Source: Gemmobacter aquaticus (lineage in GTDB: Bacteria; Pseudomonadota; Alphaproteobacteria; Rhodobacterales; Rhodobacteraceae). Taken from it: a stretch of DNA of 64,000 bases. The position numbers were made by a program, and so were the translations under genes. Positions 37,512-46,996 of this stretch are shown piece after piece. The notes under the pieces are model-generated. The model saw nothing but the letters and a program-made list of their open reading frames with translations. It was not told the origin of the DNA and searched no databases. Location: contig NZ_VOAK01000020.1 in the NCBI RefSeq assembly GCF_007859075.1, positions 310,001 to 374,000 of the forward strand. The letters run 5' to 3'. Every line of letters begins with the position of its first letter. The first letter of the stretch is position 1.

Positions 37512-38549
37512 ATGCGACTTCTTCCTGCCTTGCTGATTGCCGTTGCGGGCATTCCTGCCGCCGCCCATGCCGATGCGCTGCGGGATCAGGCGCTTGACCT
37601 GTTCAAGCCGTTGCCGTCAACCATCCCGGCAATCAAGGATAACCCGGTGACGCCCGAGAAGATCACCCTCGGTCGGTCGCTCTTCTTTGATCCGCGCCTT
37701 TCGGCATCTGGTGTGTTCTCTTGCTACTCCTGCCACAATCTTGCGACGGGCGGGGACGACAACATGGAAACCTCGGTCGGCCATGGTTGGCAAAAGGGAC
37801 CACGCAATGCGCCCACCGCCCTCAATGCCGTGCTGAATGAGGCGCAATTCTGGGACGGCCGTGCCGATGACCTGAAGGCGCAGGCAAAAGGCCCGATCCA
37901 GGCCGGGGTCGAGATGGCGAATACGCCCGACAATGTGGTGGCGACCCTTGCCTCGATGCCTGACTACGTCAGCAAGTTCAGGGCGGCCTTCCCCGGCGAG
38001 GGGGATGCGGTAACCTTTGACAACATGGCGCGCGCGATCGAGGCGTTCGAGGCCACGCTGATCACCCCGGCCCCCTTCGACGCCTGGCTGAACGGTGATG
38101 ACCATGCCCTGACGGCCGAGGCGAAGGCGGGGCTTCAGCTTTTTGTCGACAAGGGCTGCTCGTCTTGCCATTCGGGAGTCAACGTGGGCGGCCATGGCTA
38201 CTACCCCTTCGGTCTGATCGAAAAACCCGGATCCGAAGTGCTGCCGCCCGGTGACAAGGGCCGCTTTGCCGTGACCGAAACGGCGGATGATGAATATGTC
38301 TTCCGCGCTGCCCCCTTGCGCAACGTTGGTGTTACCGCGCCTTATTTCCACTCGGGCAAGGTCTGGGACCTGAGCGTGGCAGTCGACATCATGGCCGAAA
38401 GCCAGCTTGGTGAGGCGCTACAGCCGCAAGAGACCAAGGCGTTGGTCGCCTTCCTCGACAGCCTTACCGGAACCATGCCCGAAGTTGTGGTGCCGGTTCT
38501 GCCGGCCGAGACCGCGACGACGCCGCGCCCGACGTCCGAGATCCAGTAA
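37512..38549 (+). CDS. di-heme cytochrome c peroxidase
   Basis: A 345-residue exported enzyme that reduces hydrogen peroxide with electrons from a c-type cytochrome. The signal peptide ends AHA (about 21). Two heme c sites are visible, CYSCH (about 74) and CSSCH (about 217). The methionine and histidine-rich segments GPRNAPTALNAV and RNVGVTAPYFHSG are typical of the CcpA/MauG superfamily. The conventional two-heme arrangement and length favour peroxidase over MauG. An FNR-type box lies upstream. Confidence 0.9.
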   Translation: MRLLPALLIAVAGIPAAAHADALRDQALDLFKPLPSTIPAIKDNPVTPEKITLGRSLFFDPRLSASGVFSCYSCHNLATGGDDNMETSVGHGWQKGPRNAPTALNAVLNEAQFWDGRADDLKAQAKGPIQAGVEMANTPDNVVATLASMPDYVSKFRAAFPGEGDAVTFDNMARAIEAFEATLITPAPFDAWLNGDDHALTAEAKAGLQLFVDKGCSSCHSGVNVGGHGYYPFGLIEKPGSEVLPPGDKGRFAVTETADDEYVFRAAPLRNVGVTAPYFHSGKVWDLSVAVDIMAESQLGEALQPQETKALVAFLDSLTGTMPEVVVPVLPAETATTPRPTSEIQ

Positions 38550-38568
38550 TCGGCGCCAGCGCCGCCCG

Positions 38569-39978
38569 TCAGAGGGAGGGCGGCGCGACACCGGGCCAGT
38601 TGGTTGCCTGATGATAGGCCTGACCAATCGCCAGCATGCGGGCATCGGAGCCAGTTGGGCCGAAAATCTGCATGCCGGTGGGCAGACCCGCCGCGCCAAA
38701 GCCGCAAGGTACGGCAAGGCTTGGCAGGCCAATCAGGCTGACCGGCACCACCACTTCCATCCATCGGTGATAGGTATCCATGGCCTGCCCGTTGATGGAT
38801 TGCGGCCAGCGCCACTCAACCGGGAAGGGCCAGACCTGCGCCGAGGGCATCACCAGCGCATCAAACCGGGTGAAGAGCTTGGCTGCACGCGCATACCAGC
38901 GCGAACGGATGACGCTCGCCTCATAGACGTCGGCGGCTGTAACCTGCAGGCCCTGCTCGATCTCCCATTGCGTTTCGGGCTTCAGTTGCGCCCATATCAC
39001 CGGGTCATTGCGAAGCACACCCTTGCTGCCCGCGTTCAGAAAGGCCCGCAGGGTCAGCCATGCCTTCCACAGCCTCTCTGCCGGGAAGGGTGGGGCCACG
39101 GGCTCGACGATCGCGCCAAGATCCTCAAGCACGCGCAGACCCGCCTCGCAGCATGTCAGGATGCCCGGCTCGCAGGGGTAGGCCCCGCCCCAATCGCCCA
39201 GCCAGCCGATGCGCAGGCCCTTCGGTTCAATGTTCAGCCGGTCGGCAAAGGGTTCGGCGCTGCGCCCGAAGGGCACCTCGGGATTCTCTCCGGCAAGAAC
39301 GCCCAGCAGGCGCGCGACATCCTCGATGTTCCGACCCATCGGGCCCTCGGTCGCCATTGTCGCCATGAAGGTGTCGCCCACCGCGTCCGACGGCACCAGA
39401 CCCCATGTCGGACGAAAGCCATAGATGTTACAAAAGGCGGCCGGGTTGCGCAGGCTGCCCATCATGTCCGATCCGTCAGCGACCGGCACCAGACGTGCCG
39501 CCAATGCGGCCGCCGCGCCCCCCGATGATCCGCCCGCGCTTTGCGAAAGGGCATAGGGGTTTCGTGTCGCGCCGAATACCGGATTGAAGGAATGGCTGCC
39601 ATGGCCCCATTCCGGCGTGTTTGTCTTGCCGATGAATATCGCTCCCGCCGCCCGCATCCGCGCCGCGACAAGATCGTCTGCCTCGGGAACATAGTCGGCA
39701 AAAAGGGGCGACCCGTACGTTGTCCGCAGTCCCTTGACTGCAACCAGATCCTTCACGGCAATCGGCAGCCCGTGCATCCAGCCGACGGGCGCGGTATCAT
39801 CCGCGGCCCGAGCCTCGGCCATCAGGGCGTCGCCATCGCGCAGGCTGACAATGGCGTTGATGCGGCCATTCCGTGCCTCGATCTGCCGCAGGTGGTCTTC
39901 CATCACCTCTGATGGCTTGACCTGCCGTGCGGCGATCAACCGCGACAGTTCGGATGCACCCAAGTCAGCAAGTGCCAC
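38569..39978 (-). CDS. amidase-signature hydrolase (1)
   Basis: A 469-residue amidase. The catalytic lysine is in PIAVKDLVAVKG, the cis-serine in SAGGSSGGAAAAL, and the nucleophile serine in GSDMMGSLRNPAA. The usual DxGGS is DMMGS here, a variant I associate with a subset of this family. Substrate unknown. It is the most downstream of six minus-strand genes that include a polyamine-type ABC importer, but repeat copy C lies between it and the importer. Confidence 0.85.
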   Translation of the reverse strand: MALADLGASELSRLIAARQVKPSEVMEDHLRQIEARNGRINAIVSLRDGDALMAEARAADDTAPVGWMHGLPIAVKDLVAVKGLRTTYGSPLFADYVPEADDLVAARMRAAGAIFIGKTNTPEWGHGSHSFNPVFGATRNPYALSQSAGGSSGGAAAALAARLVPVADGSDMMGSLRNPAAFCNIYGFRPTWGLVPSDAVGDTFMATMATEGPMGRNIEDVARLLGVLAGENPEVPFGRSAEPFADRLNIEPKGLRIGWLGDWGGAYPCEPGILTCCEAGLRVLEDLGAIVEPVAPPFPAERLWKAWLTLRAFLNAGSKGVLRNDPVIWAQLKPETQWEIEQGLQVTAADVYEASVIRSRWYARAAKLFTRFDALVMPSAQVWPFPVEWRWPQSINGQAMDTYHRWMEVVVPVSLIGLPSLAVPCGFGAAGLPTGMQIFGPTGSDARMLAIGQAYHQATNWPGVAPPSL

Positions 39979-39987
39979 GCCTTCTCT

Positions 39988-40041
39988 CTCTTCTTCTTTT
40001 CAAAAATATCCTCGGGGGGTACGGGGGGCTGACAGCCCCCC
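39988..40041 (-). repeat. dispersed 3'-end element, copy C (behind the ABC binding-protein gene)
   Basis: On the minus strand an 8-bp hairpin (GGGGGGCT/AGCCCCCC, loop of three) is followed by CCCCCCGAGGATATTT, TTGAAAAG and AAGAAG. Same order as the other copies, but only one hairpin. It begins 23 bases after the stop at 40064 and fills most of the gap to the amidase gene. Confidence 0.75.
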
Positions 40042-40063
40042 GCTCTTCCATCGCCAGCTGCGA

Positions 40064-41089
40064 TCACTTCTGCAGTTCGGTCCAGATCGCGGTCACATAT
40101 TCCTGCGCCTTGCCGGTGCAGGTAGGCAGGAACACGCCCGCTGCCTTGAACTCTTCCGGGATCACCACCTCGGGCGCCGTCTTCATGTCTTCGGGCATGA
40201 AGGCTTCCGACCCGGAGATCCCGTTGGCATAGCGGGCAAAGGCCGAGATCATCGCGGCATTCTCGGGCACCATGATGAAATCGAGGAACTTGTAGGCCTC
40301 TTCGACGTTCTGCGCGTCCTTGAGCAGCATCACCGAGTCCATGAACAGGGGATAGCCTTCCTTCGGATAGCCATAGGCGACATCCGGGTTGGCGATGCGC
40401 GCGCGCATCGTCGAGCCGTTCCAGTTCACGCTGGCCGCCCAGTCATTGTTCGACAGCTTCTCGGTGGCACCGTAGTCCATGCTGATCCAGTCGGGCTTGG
40501 CCGCCAGCAGCGCATCCCGTGCCTTCTTCAGGACCTCGGTGTCTTCCGAGCAGGGCTCGCCACCCGCCCACATGACTGCCATCGAGACGATGTCATTCAT
40601 CTCGGGCACGACGTTGATCTTGCCCTTGAGCTCATCGGGCACATTCAGGAACACGTTCGAGGTGTTGATGTCACCGCCATAGACCTTGGTGTTGACCGCA
40701 ACCCCGGTCGAGCCCCACTGCCACGGGATCGAGAACTTGCGACCCGGATCCCATGCAACGTCCTTCCACTCGGGCGCGATATTGCCGTGGTTCGACAATT
40801 TCGACATGTCGAACTCGGTCACCAACCCCTTTTCGACCCAGATCGGCACATAGTTGGCCGAGGGGACCACAAGGTCAAACCCGTGCCCACCGGCCTCGAT
40901 CTTGGCCAGCGCGGTATCGTTGCTGTCAAAGTCGGTCACGGTGACCTTGATGCCGGTCTCTTTCTCGAACTTGGTCAGCAGCTCGGGGCTGGTGTAGTTG
41001 CCCCAGTTGTAAAGCTGCAGGACGCCCTCGGCCGAGGCGATGGAAGAGCAGCCCAGCAGCAAGGCCGTGGTGGTCAGTAGCGTCTTCAT
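40064..41089 (-). CDS. periplasmic polyamine-type ABC substrate-binding protein
   Basis: A 341-residue PotD/PotF-family binding protein. The signal peptide (MKTLLTTTALLLGCSSIASA) precedes LYNWGNYTSPELLTKFEKETG, the family hallmark. Acidic and aromatic residues (WGSTGVAVNTKV, ANYVP) could contact a cationic substrate. It feeds the two permeases and ATPase encoded upstream. Spermidine/putrescine is the family norm, but the flanking amidases leave other amine or amide ligands open. Confidence 0.88.
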   Translation of the reverse strand: MKTLLTTTALLLGCSSIASAEGVLQLYNWGNYTSPELLTKFEKETGIKVTVTDFDSNDTALAKIEAGGHGFDLVVPSANYVPIWVEKGLVTEFDMSKLSNHGNIAPEWKDVAWDPGRKFSIPWQWGSTGVAVNTKVYGGDINTSNVFLNVPDELKGKINVVPEMNDIVSMAVMWAGGEPCSEDTEVLKKARDALLAAKPDWISMDYGATEKLSNNDWAASVNWNGSTMRARIANPDVAYGYPKEGYPLFMDSVMLLKDAQNVEEAYKFLDFIMVPENAAMISAFARYANGISGSEAFMPEDMKTAPEVVIPEEFKAAGVFLPTCTGKAQEYVTAIWTELQK

Positions 41090-41122
41090 TCTTGTCTCCC
41101 TGTCGGTTTTCTTTGGTGGCGG

Positions 41123-41926
41123 TCAGTCCTTCTTCCGCGTCAGCAGGAAGAAGGCAGTCAGCAGGATCACGGTCAGGCCCAGAAGCCCGGTCGAGATTGC
41201 GTTTACTTCGGGCGTGATGGCACGGCGCATCTGGCCCAGCATGTAGGTGGGCAGCGTATCCTGCCCGCCCGATTTCACGAATTCGGTGATCACCACATCA
41301 TCAAGGCTGATGACGAAGGCCAGCATCGCACCGGCGAGGATCCCCGGAGCCAGCAGCGGCAGTGTGACATGGCGGAAGGTCTGCCAGTCCGACGCATAAA
41401 GATCGTTCGCCGCCGTCTCGAGGCTGAGGTCCATCCCTTCAAGCCGTGCGCGGATCGGCAGATAGGCAAATGGGATGCAGAACGCGCTGTGGGCGAGGAT
41501 CAGGTAGCCCAGGCCCTGATATCCCGTCCATGTCTTGACCATGCCGAAGAAGATGAGCAGCGCTACGGCCGTCACGATCTCGGGCACCATCAGTGGCTGG
41601 TTGATCATCACATAGATCGCGGTTTGCCCGCGGAATCCGGCGCGCCGCGTGGTTCCAAGGGCCGCCAGCGTCGCCACCGACGTTGCGATAATCGCCGCCA
41701 CTGTCGCGATGGTCAACGACCGCAGCGTCGCGTCCTTGACGGCCTCGTTCGCCCAGGCCTTGCCGAACCAGTGCAGAGAGAACCCCTCCCACACCGCGAT
41801 AGAGGTGCCTGCGTTGAAGGCATAGGCCACCAGCGTGAAGATCGGCAGGTAAAGGCAGACAAATGCGAGGATCGCGATGGTGGCAAAGCCCGGAATGCGC
41901 GTCGGTTGAAAGTTTGCCTCAGCCAT
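41123..41926 (-). CDS. polyamine-type ABC permease (PotC/PotI-like)
   Basis: A 267-residue inner-membrane permease with about six membrane segments, starting FATIAILAFVCLYLPIFTLVAYAFN. The cytoplasmic coupling loop is ETAANDLYASDWQTFRHVTLPLLAPG. The start at 41926 (MAEANFQP) overlaps the preceding permease stop by eight bases; an ATG at 41932 is also possible. Confidence 0.88.
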   Translation of the reverse strand: MAEANFQPTRIPGFATIAILAFVCLYLPIFTLVAYAFNAGTSIAVWEGFSLHWFGKAWANEAVKDATLRSLTIATVAAIIATSVATLAALGTTRRAGFRGQTAIYVMINQPLMVPEIVTAVALLIFFGMVKTWTGYQGLGYLILAHSAFCIPFAYLPIRARLEGMDLSLETAANDLYASDWQTFRHVTLPLLAPGILAGAMLAFVISLDDVVITEFVKSGGQDTLPTYMLGQMRRAITPEVNAISTGLLGLTVILLTAFFLLTRKKD

Positions 41927-42857
41927 GACCATGGCCCCCCTTGCTGGCTGCGCGCACATAGATCAGCAGGGCCGCCATGACGATGATCAGAAGCGTCATC
42001 GACAGCGCCGCGCCCAGTGGCCAGTTGCGGCCCTGTCCGAACTGCAGCTCAATGAAATTGCCGATCATCATGTTCTTGCCGCCGCCCAGCACGCGCGGCG
42101 TCACATAGGCGCCAAGCGAGGGGACAAAGACGAGGATGGAGCCCGCAACGATCCCCGGTTTCACGATGGGCAGGATGATGCGGCGCAGAACCTGCCAGCG
42201 GCTGGCATACAGGTCATAGCCCGCCTCCAGCAGCTTCATGTCGAACCGGTCGATGGCGGCGAAGAGCGGCAGCACCATCAGTGGCAGATAGACATAGGTC
42301 ATCCCCATCAGCACAGCGGCATCCGTGTTGATGATGCGCAAGGGTGTCTCGAAGATGCCAAGCGCGATCATTACGGTGTTGAACAGCCCCTCGTTTCGGA
42401 TCACCTCGTTGATCGCGAAGGTCCGGATCAGCAGGTTTGTCCAGAAGGGGATCGTGATCAGGAACAGCCAGACCGCGCGCGCCTTGGGGGGGCGCGTCGC
42501 GATGAACCAGGCGGTGGGGAAGCCCACCAGAAAGGTGAACAGCGTGGTCAGCAGCGAAAGCTTCACCGACCGCCAGAAGATCGTCAGATGCGCGTCGGCC
42601 AGTTGCAGCGTGTCGTCGAAGATATCCTTGGTGAACAGGATCCCCCTCCAGCCGTCCAGACTGAACGCCCATTCGACATTGCCGTATTTTCCGGGCGTCA
42701 GAAACGAATAGACCAGAACGATCAGCAAGGGCCCTGAGGCTGCTATGAGCAGCACGAACAGCGCAGGCGCCGACAGCGCCCATGCGTTGCGGATCGAGCG
42801 CGCGCGGGCGGCTTCCTCGTAGGTTGGCGGGGCGTCATCACGCGTACCCATGGTCAT
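41919..42857 (-). CDS. polyamine-type ABC permease (PotB/PotH-like)
   Basis: A 312-residue permease partner. The first membrane segment is [20 protein letters not shown], and the coupling loop is [25 protein letters not shown]. The start overlaps the ATPase stop by four bases (ATGA). Confidence 0.88.
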   Translation of the reverse strand: MTMGTRDDAPPTYEEAARARSIRNAWALSAPALFVLLIAASGPLLIVLVYSFLTPGKYGNVEWAFSLDGWRGILFTKDIFDDTLQLADAHLTIFWRSVKLSLLTTLFTFLVGFPTAWFIATRPPKARAVWLFLITIPFWTNLLIRTFAINEVIRNEGLFNTVMIALGIFETPLRIINTDAAVLMGMTYVYLPLMVLPLFAAIDRFDMKLLEAGYDLYASRWQVLRRIILPIVKPGIVAGSILVFVPSLGAYVTPRVLGGGKNMMIGNFIELQFGQGRNWPLGAALSMTLLIIVMAALLIYVRAASKGGHGHG

Positions 42858-43921
42858 TGCTCCAGCACGCGGGTTGCGCCCTCGGCGAATTGCACGCCCA
42901 CGGTGGTGCCGTTCATAAGGCCACTCTCAGTCGCCGTGCGGCTTTGCTGGCGGGCGACGATCTCGGTGCCGTCGCCCAGCACCAGGTGGTAATGCGTATC
43001 AGTTCCGAAATAGACCTGATCCCGGATCGTGGCGGGGATTGCACCCTCCGCGTCGCGCGGCACGATGCGCACATGTTCGGGGCGCACGGTGACAGTAAAG
43101 TCGCCGTGGTGGCGGTGGGTATTGCCTGCCGCGATACGGATACCGGATTTCAACGTGACATGCCCGCCCGAGACGGTCACCGGCAGGAAATTCGTCTCGC
43201 CGATGAAGCTTGCGACAAATCGGTTCACCGGCCGGACATAGATCTCGCGCGGGGCACCGATCTGCTGGATCTTGCCCGCGCTCATCACGCCGATCCGGTC
43301 GCTCATGGTCAGGGCCTCTTCCTGATCATGGGTGACGAAGATGAAGGTGATGCCGGTCTCATGCTGCAGGCGCTTCAATTCGACCTGCATCTCCTTGCGC
43401 AACTTCAGGTCCAGCGCCGAAAGCGGCTCGTCCAGAAGCAGCACCTTGGGTTTCGGCGCCAGCGCACGGGCCAGCGCCACGCGTTGCTGCTGACCGCCCG
43501 AAAGCTGGCTGGTCTTGCGGTCGGCCATCTGGTCAAGCTTGACCAGCGCCAGCATCTGCCGCGCGGTCTCTGCCACCTCGGCCTTGGGCTTGCCCAGCAT
43601 CTGCAACGCAAAGCCCACGTTCTGCAGAACCGTCAGATGCGGAAACAGCGCATAGCTTTGAAAGACCGTGTTGACCGGTCGTTTGTTGGGCGGCAGGTGG
43701 GTGATGTCTTGCCCATCAAGCAGGATCTGTCCCGATGTTGGGCTCTCGAACCCCGCGATCAGACGCAGAAGCGTGGTCTTGCCGCAGCCGGAGGGGCCGA
43801 GCAGCGTAAAGAACTCGCCCTTGCGAATATCGACCGACACATCGTCCAATGCCCGAACTGCCATGCCGCCCTGGCCAAAGGCCTTGACTGCGTTCCGTAC
43901 CTCGATGGCTATCTCGCTCAC
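42854..43921 (-). CDS. polyamine-type ABC ATP-binding protein (PotA/PotG-like)
   Basis: A 355-residue ABC ATPase with a C-terminal TOBE-like regulatory domain. Motifs are Walker [10 protein letters not shown], signature [16 protein letters not shown], Walker [17 protein letters not shown] and switch [11 protein letters not shown]. First importer gene on the strand; the amidase upstream is 63 bases away. Confidence 0.9.
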   Translation of the reverse strand: MSEIAIEVRNAVKAFGQGGMAVRALDDVSVDIRKGEFFTLLGPSGCGKTTLLRLIAGFESPTSGQILLDGQDITHLPPNKRPVNTVFQSYALFPHLTVLQNVGFALQMLGKPKAEVAETARQMLALVKLDQMADRKTSQLSGGQQQRVALARALAPKPKVLLLDEPLSALDLKLRKEMQVELKRLQHETGITFIFVTHDQEEALTMSDRIGVMSAGKIQQIGAPREIYVRPVNRFVASFIGETNFLPVTVSGGHVTLKSGIRIAAGNTHRHHGDFTVTVRPEHVRIVPRDAEGAIPATIRDQVYFGTDTHYHLVLGDGTEIVARQQSRTATESGLMNGTTVGVQFAEGATRVLEQ

Positions 43922-43984
43922 TCGCCGTTCCCGTCCCTGTTCTGATTTTTGATCATATTTTTCGACGATTCGGATTCGGGCAAG

Positions 43985-45421
43985 TCATTTTGCCCGGAGT
44001 GGCGGCTTTTCCCGAACCCAGGCGCCTGTTTTTTCCACCTCCGCACAAAGCGCGATCAATTCCTCATCCGCGCCATAGGGGGCGGCGAGGTGAATCCCGA
44101 TCGGCAGGCCTGATGCGCTCATCCCCATAGGGACCGAGGCTGCGGGCTGGCCCGAGGCGTTGAACACCGCGCAGAAGGGCGAATAGGCGAAGATGCCCTC
44201 TGGTCCAGTGCGGTAGGCGACATAATCCTCTGTCGTATGAGCAAAGCGCCCAACCCGCGCGGGCGGCTCTGCCAGCGTGGCCGACAGGATCACATCGCAA
44301 TCATCGAACACCGCCGCCATCTGCCGGCCAAAGGCATGGATCTCGCCGACGGCTTCAAGATATCGGGTGGGGTGCAGTCTCTCGGCATGGGCGAGGGCAC
44401 CGCGTCCGACGCCTTCAACCAGATCGGGCGTCAGCGGTCGTCCGCGCAGGGCCTTGCGGATACCAAGGGCAGACCCCACCGCGACGATATCGGTCCACGC
44501 CCGCATCATCCCCCCGATATCGGCGCGCGGCAATCCTGGCGTCACGATATGGCCAAGGCTTTCAAGCAGTCGCGCGGCATTCAGCACGGCGCTGCGGACC
44601 TCGGGGTGGATGGCTGTGCCGGTAAAGGTGGTCTCGACCATCATCACCCGCAGGCGGCGCGGTGGCCGGCTGATCGCATCGGCATGGCTGCGCTGCAGGG
44701 GCGGGGCGACATAGGGCGCGCCCAGATCCGGCCCGGCGCAGGCATCGAGCATGATTGCGGTATCGCGCACGCTATGGGTCAGGAAGCCATCGATCGCCAT
44801 CCCGGCCCAACCCTCGCCTGCATAGGGGCCATCGGGCAGGCGCGCGCGCGTCGGCTTGAAGCCGAAGAGGCCGCAGCATGAAGCCGGGATGCGCACAGAT
44901 CCGCCGCCGTCCGACCCATGGGCAAAGGGCACGATCCCGGCTGCGACTGCAGCGCCAGCGCCGCCCGACGATCCGCCAGGGGTGTGGTCAAGGTTCCAGG
45001 GGTTGCGCGTGGGGCCGCCATAGACCGCGGATTCCGTGGCCGCACCGACGCCGCCTTCGGGGCTCGTCGTGCGACCCCATGTGACAACGCCGGTTGCGCG
45101 GATACGGTCATAGATCGCGCTGTCGCGGTCATATCGGGTATTCGCAAGCAGCCGCGAGCCGTTATGCGAGGGGAAATCCACCGCCTCGGCCCCGAGGTCC
45201 TTCAGAAGGAAGGGGATGCCGGAGAACGGGCCACGCGGCAGTCCCTTTGCGATGGCGTGCCGGGCCACGTCTTCCTGTGTCAGCACGACGGCGTTGACCT
45301 GCGGGTTTATCTCTGCCGATGCGGCGAGTGCGGCATCAAGCAGTTCAGTGGGCGAGACTTTTGCCTGCGCCACAAGCGCCGCAAGGTCGGTCGCATCGTG
45401 CGCCCCGAAACGATCCAGCAT
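43985..45421 (-). CDS. amidase-signature hydrolase (2)
   Basis: A 478-residue amidase. The lysine is in [10 protein letters not shown], the cis-serine in [13 protein letters not shown], and the nucleophile in [13 protein letters not shown]. The FLLKDL form resembles 6-aminohexanoate-cyclic-dimer-hydrolase-like amidases. It heads the cluster that contains the ABC importer, suggesting an imported amide is hydrolysed in the cytoplasm. Substrate not known. Confidence 0.87.
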   Translation of the reverse strand: MLDRFGAHDATDLAALVAQAKVSPTELLDAALAASAEINPQVNAVVLTQEDVARHAIAKGLPRGPFSGIPFLLKDLGAEAVDFPSHNGSRLLANTRYDRDSAIYDRIRATGVVTWGRTTSPEGGVGAATESAVYGGPTRNPWNLDHTPGGSSGGAGAAVAAGIVPFAHGSDGGGSVRIPASCCGLFGFKPTRARLPDGPYAGEGWAGMAIDGFLTHSVRDTAIMLDACAGPDLGAPYVAPPLQRSHADAISRPPRRLRVMMVETTFTGTAIHPEVRSAVLNAARLLESLGHIVTPGLPRADIGGMMRAWTDIVAVGSALGIRKALRGRPLTPDLVEGVGRGALAHAERLHPTRYLEAVGEIHAFGRQMAAVFDDCDVILSATLAEPPARVGRFAHTTEDYVAYRTGPEGIFAYSPFCAVFNASGQPAASVPMGMSASGLPIGIHLAAPYGADEELIALCAEVEKTGAWVREKPPLRAK

Positions 45422-45512
45422 GTCGCCCCCATTGCCATGATTTGATCATAAGCTGGACCGGCAATACCCTTTGGGGCAATGCCATATGCGACAAGCGTGC
45501 GTCGGATTTTCC

Positions 45513-45821
45513 TTATCTCTGGATCAGGATTTCCTTCGTCAGTGTTCCGGCAGGATCAAAGATGAACATCCGCCCATCCGTTGTGACGACCCCGGTCCAA
45601 CCCTTGCCCCTCGTGATCGCCTCGGGCACGGCCCCATCGGGCAGGGCGAGCGTGTCCGGAAATGCCGCCGCTTCCTGATTGGACGGGATCGGCAGCCGCG
45701 TGACAAGCAGCGTCACGATCGCTATGACGCCCAGGATCAGCGTGAGGGTCAACCCCGTCACGAGCCATTTGAGCCAGCGCAGCGAGGGCGGAAGCTCCAG
45801 CTTTTCAGAGGTGTCGTCCAT
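45513..45821 (-). CDS. small membrane protein of the DUF6476 type
   Basis: A 102-residue protein with one membrane helix (about 18-41, VTGLTLTLILGVIAIVTLLV), an N-terminal cytoplasmic stub and a C-terminal periplasmic domain (GWTGVVTTDGRMFIFDPAG). I believe Rhodobacteraceae carry such proteins near rluD-type genes. Function unknown. Its only possible ATG overlaps the start codon of the divergent pseudouridine synthase. Confidence 0.7.
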   Translation of the reverse strand: MDDTSEKLELPPSLRWLKWLVTGLTLTLILGVIAIVTLLVTRLPIPSNQEAAAFPDTLALPDGAVPEAITRGKGWTGVVTTDGRMFIFDPAGTLTKEILIQR

Positions 45822-46878
45822 GAGCTATTCCCTTGATGACGAAGATGCCGCGTCTGGCGTTCTGCGCGTGGTGATCGGTGATGACCCGCCCGAGCGTCTG
45901 GATAAGGCACTTGCCGCCGCCGTGCCAGAGGAGGCGGCACTTTCGCGGTCGCGCCTGACCAAGATGATCGCGGCGGGTGACGTGCGCAAGGAGGGGCAAG
46001 CGGTCACCGATCCCAAGGCACGCGTCCTGCCGGGCGAGACCTATGAACTTGTCCTGTCCGAAGCCGTCGAAGTGAATACCCAACCCGAGGACATCCCGCT
46101 TGATGTCGTGTGGGAGGATGCTGATCTCATCGTCATCAACAAGCCCGTTGGTATGGTCGTTCACCCTGCGCCGGGCTCGTGGTCAGGCACGCTGGTCAAT
46201 GCGCTGCTCTTCCACTGTGGTGATACACTTTCGGGTGTGGGCGGTGAGAAACGCCCCGGCATCGTGCACAGGATTGACAAGGACACGTCCGGTCTTCTGG
46301 TCGTGGCGAAAAGCGACCGCGCCCATCACGGGCTTGCCACGCAGTTCGAACGTCATACCGTGAACCGCCACTACGTTGCGCTTGTGCACGGCATGCCTTC
46401 GGCTGCCGATCCGCGTCTGCGCGGGGTCAAGGGGGTCAGCTTTGAAAATGGCGGCATCCTGAAGATCGCGACACATCTTGCGCGCCACAAGACCGACCGC
46501 CAGCGTCAGGCCGTCGTCTGGAACGAGGGCCGCCACGCCGTGACCCGCGTGCGGGTTCTGGAAGCCTACGGGCATCCTGAATCGGCGAGCCTTGTCGAAT
46601 GCTGGCTGGAGACTGGTCGCACCCATCAGATCCGGGTGCATATGGCGCATGTCGGGCATGGGCTGATCGGTGACCAGACCTACGGCGGCAAGCGCCGGGT
46701 CGCTGCGAAAGCAGTGGGCGAGGGTGCGGCCGAGGCCGCCAACAGCTTCCCGCGTCAGGCCCTGCATGCCGCGACACTGGGCTTTGTCCACCCCGTCACG
46801 GGCGAGGAACTTCAGTTCGAGGCGCCCTTGCCGCCGGACATGCGCGCCCTGACCGAGATGTTGCGCGCCGTGGAATGA
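45820..46878 (+). CDS. RluD-family 23S rRNA pseudouridine synthase
   Basis: A 352-residue enzyme. The N-terminal S4 RNA-binding domain (about 20-75, ERLDKALAAAVP, LSRSRLTKMIAAGDV) is followed by the catalytic domain. The nucleophile aspartate is in GIVHRIDKDTSGLLVVAK; LVECWLETGRTHQIRVHMA is a further family motif. RluD-type enzymes modify 23S rRNA helix 69. The ATG at 45820 has AGAGG upstream, inside the divergent gene; a longer frame to 45679 lacks the S4 pattern. Confidence 0.92.
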   Translation: MSYSLDDEDAASGVLRVVIGDDPPERLDKALAAAVPEEAALSRSRLTKMIAAGDVRKEGQAVTDPKARVLPGETYELVLSEAVEVNTQPEDIPLDVVWEDADLIVINKPVGMVVHPAPGSWSGTLVNALLFHCGDTLSGVGGEKRPGIVHRIDKDTSGLLVVAKSDRAHHGLATQFERHTVNRHYVALVHGMPSAADPRLRGVKGVSFENGGILKIATHLARHKTDRQRQAVVWNEGRHAVTRVRVLEAYGHPESASLVECWLETGRTHQIRVHMAHVGHGLIGDQTYGGKRRVAAKAVGEGAAEAANSFPRQALHAATLGFVHPVTGEELQFEAPLPPDMRALTEMLRAVE

Positions 46879-46927
46879 CAGGCCGAGGGGCACCCGCGCG
46901 CGCCTGAGAAGGACAAGACGCCCCTCG

Positions 46928-46972
46928 CTTCTTCTTTTCTCAAATATCCCGGGGTCCGGGGCAGAGCCCCGG
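46928..46972 (-). repeat. dispersed 3'-end element, copy D (behind the glycosyltransferase gene)
   Basis: On the minus strand a hairpin (CCGGGGC/GCCCCGG, loop of three) is followed by ACCCCGGGATATTT, GAGAAAAGAAGAAG. One hairpin only. It begins 25 bases past the stop at 46997 and lies between convergent genes. Confidence 0.7.
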
Positions 46973-46996
46973 TCCGGCGGCCTGGGCTGCGCTCCC

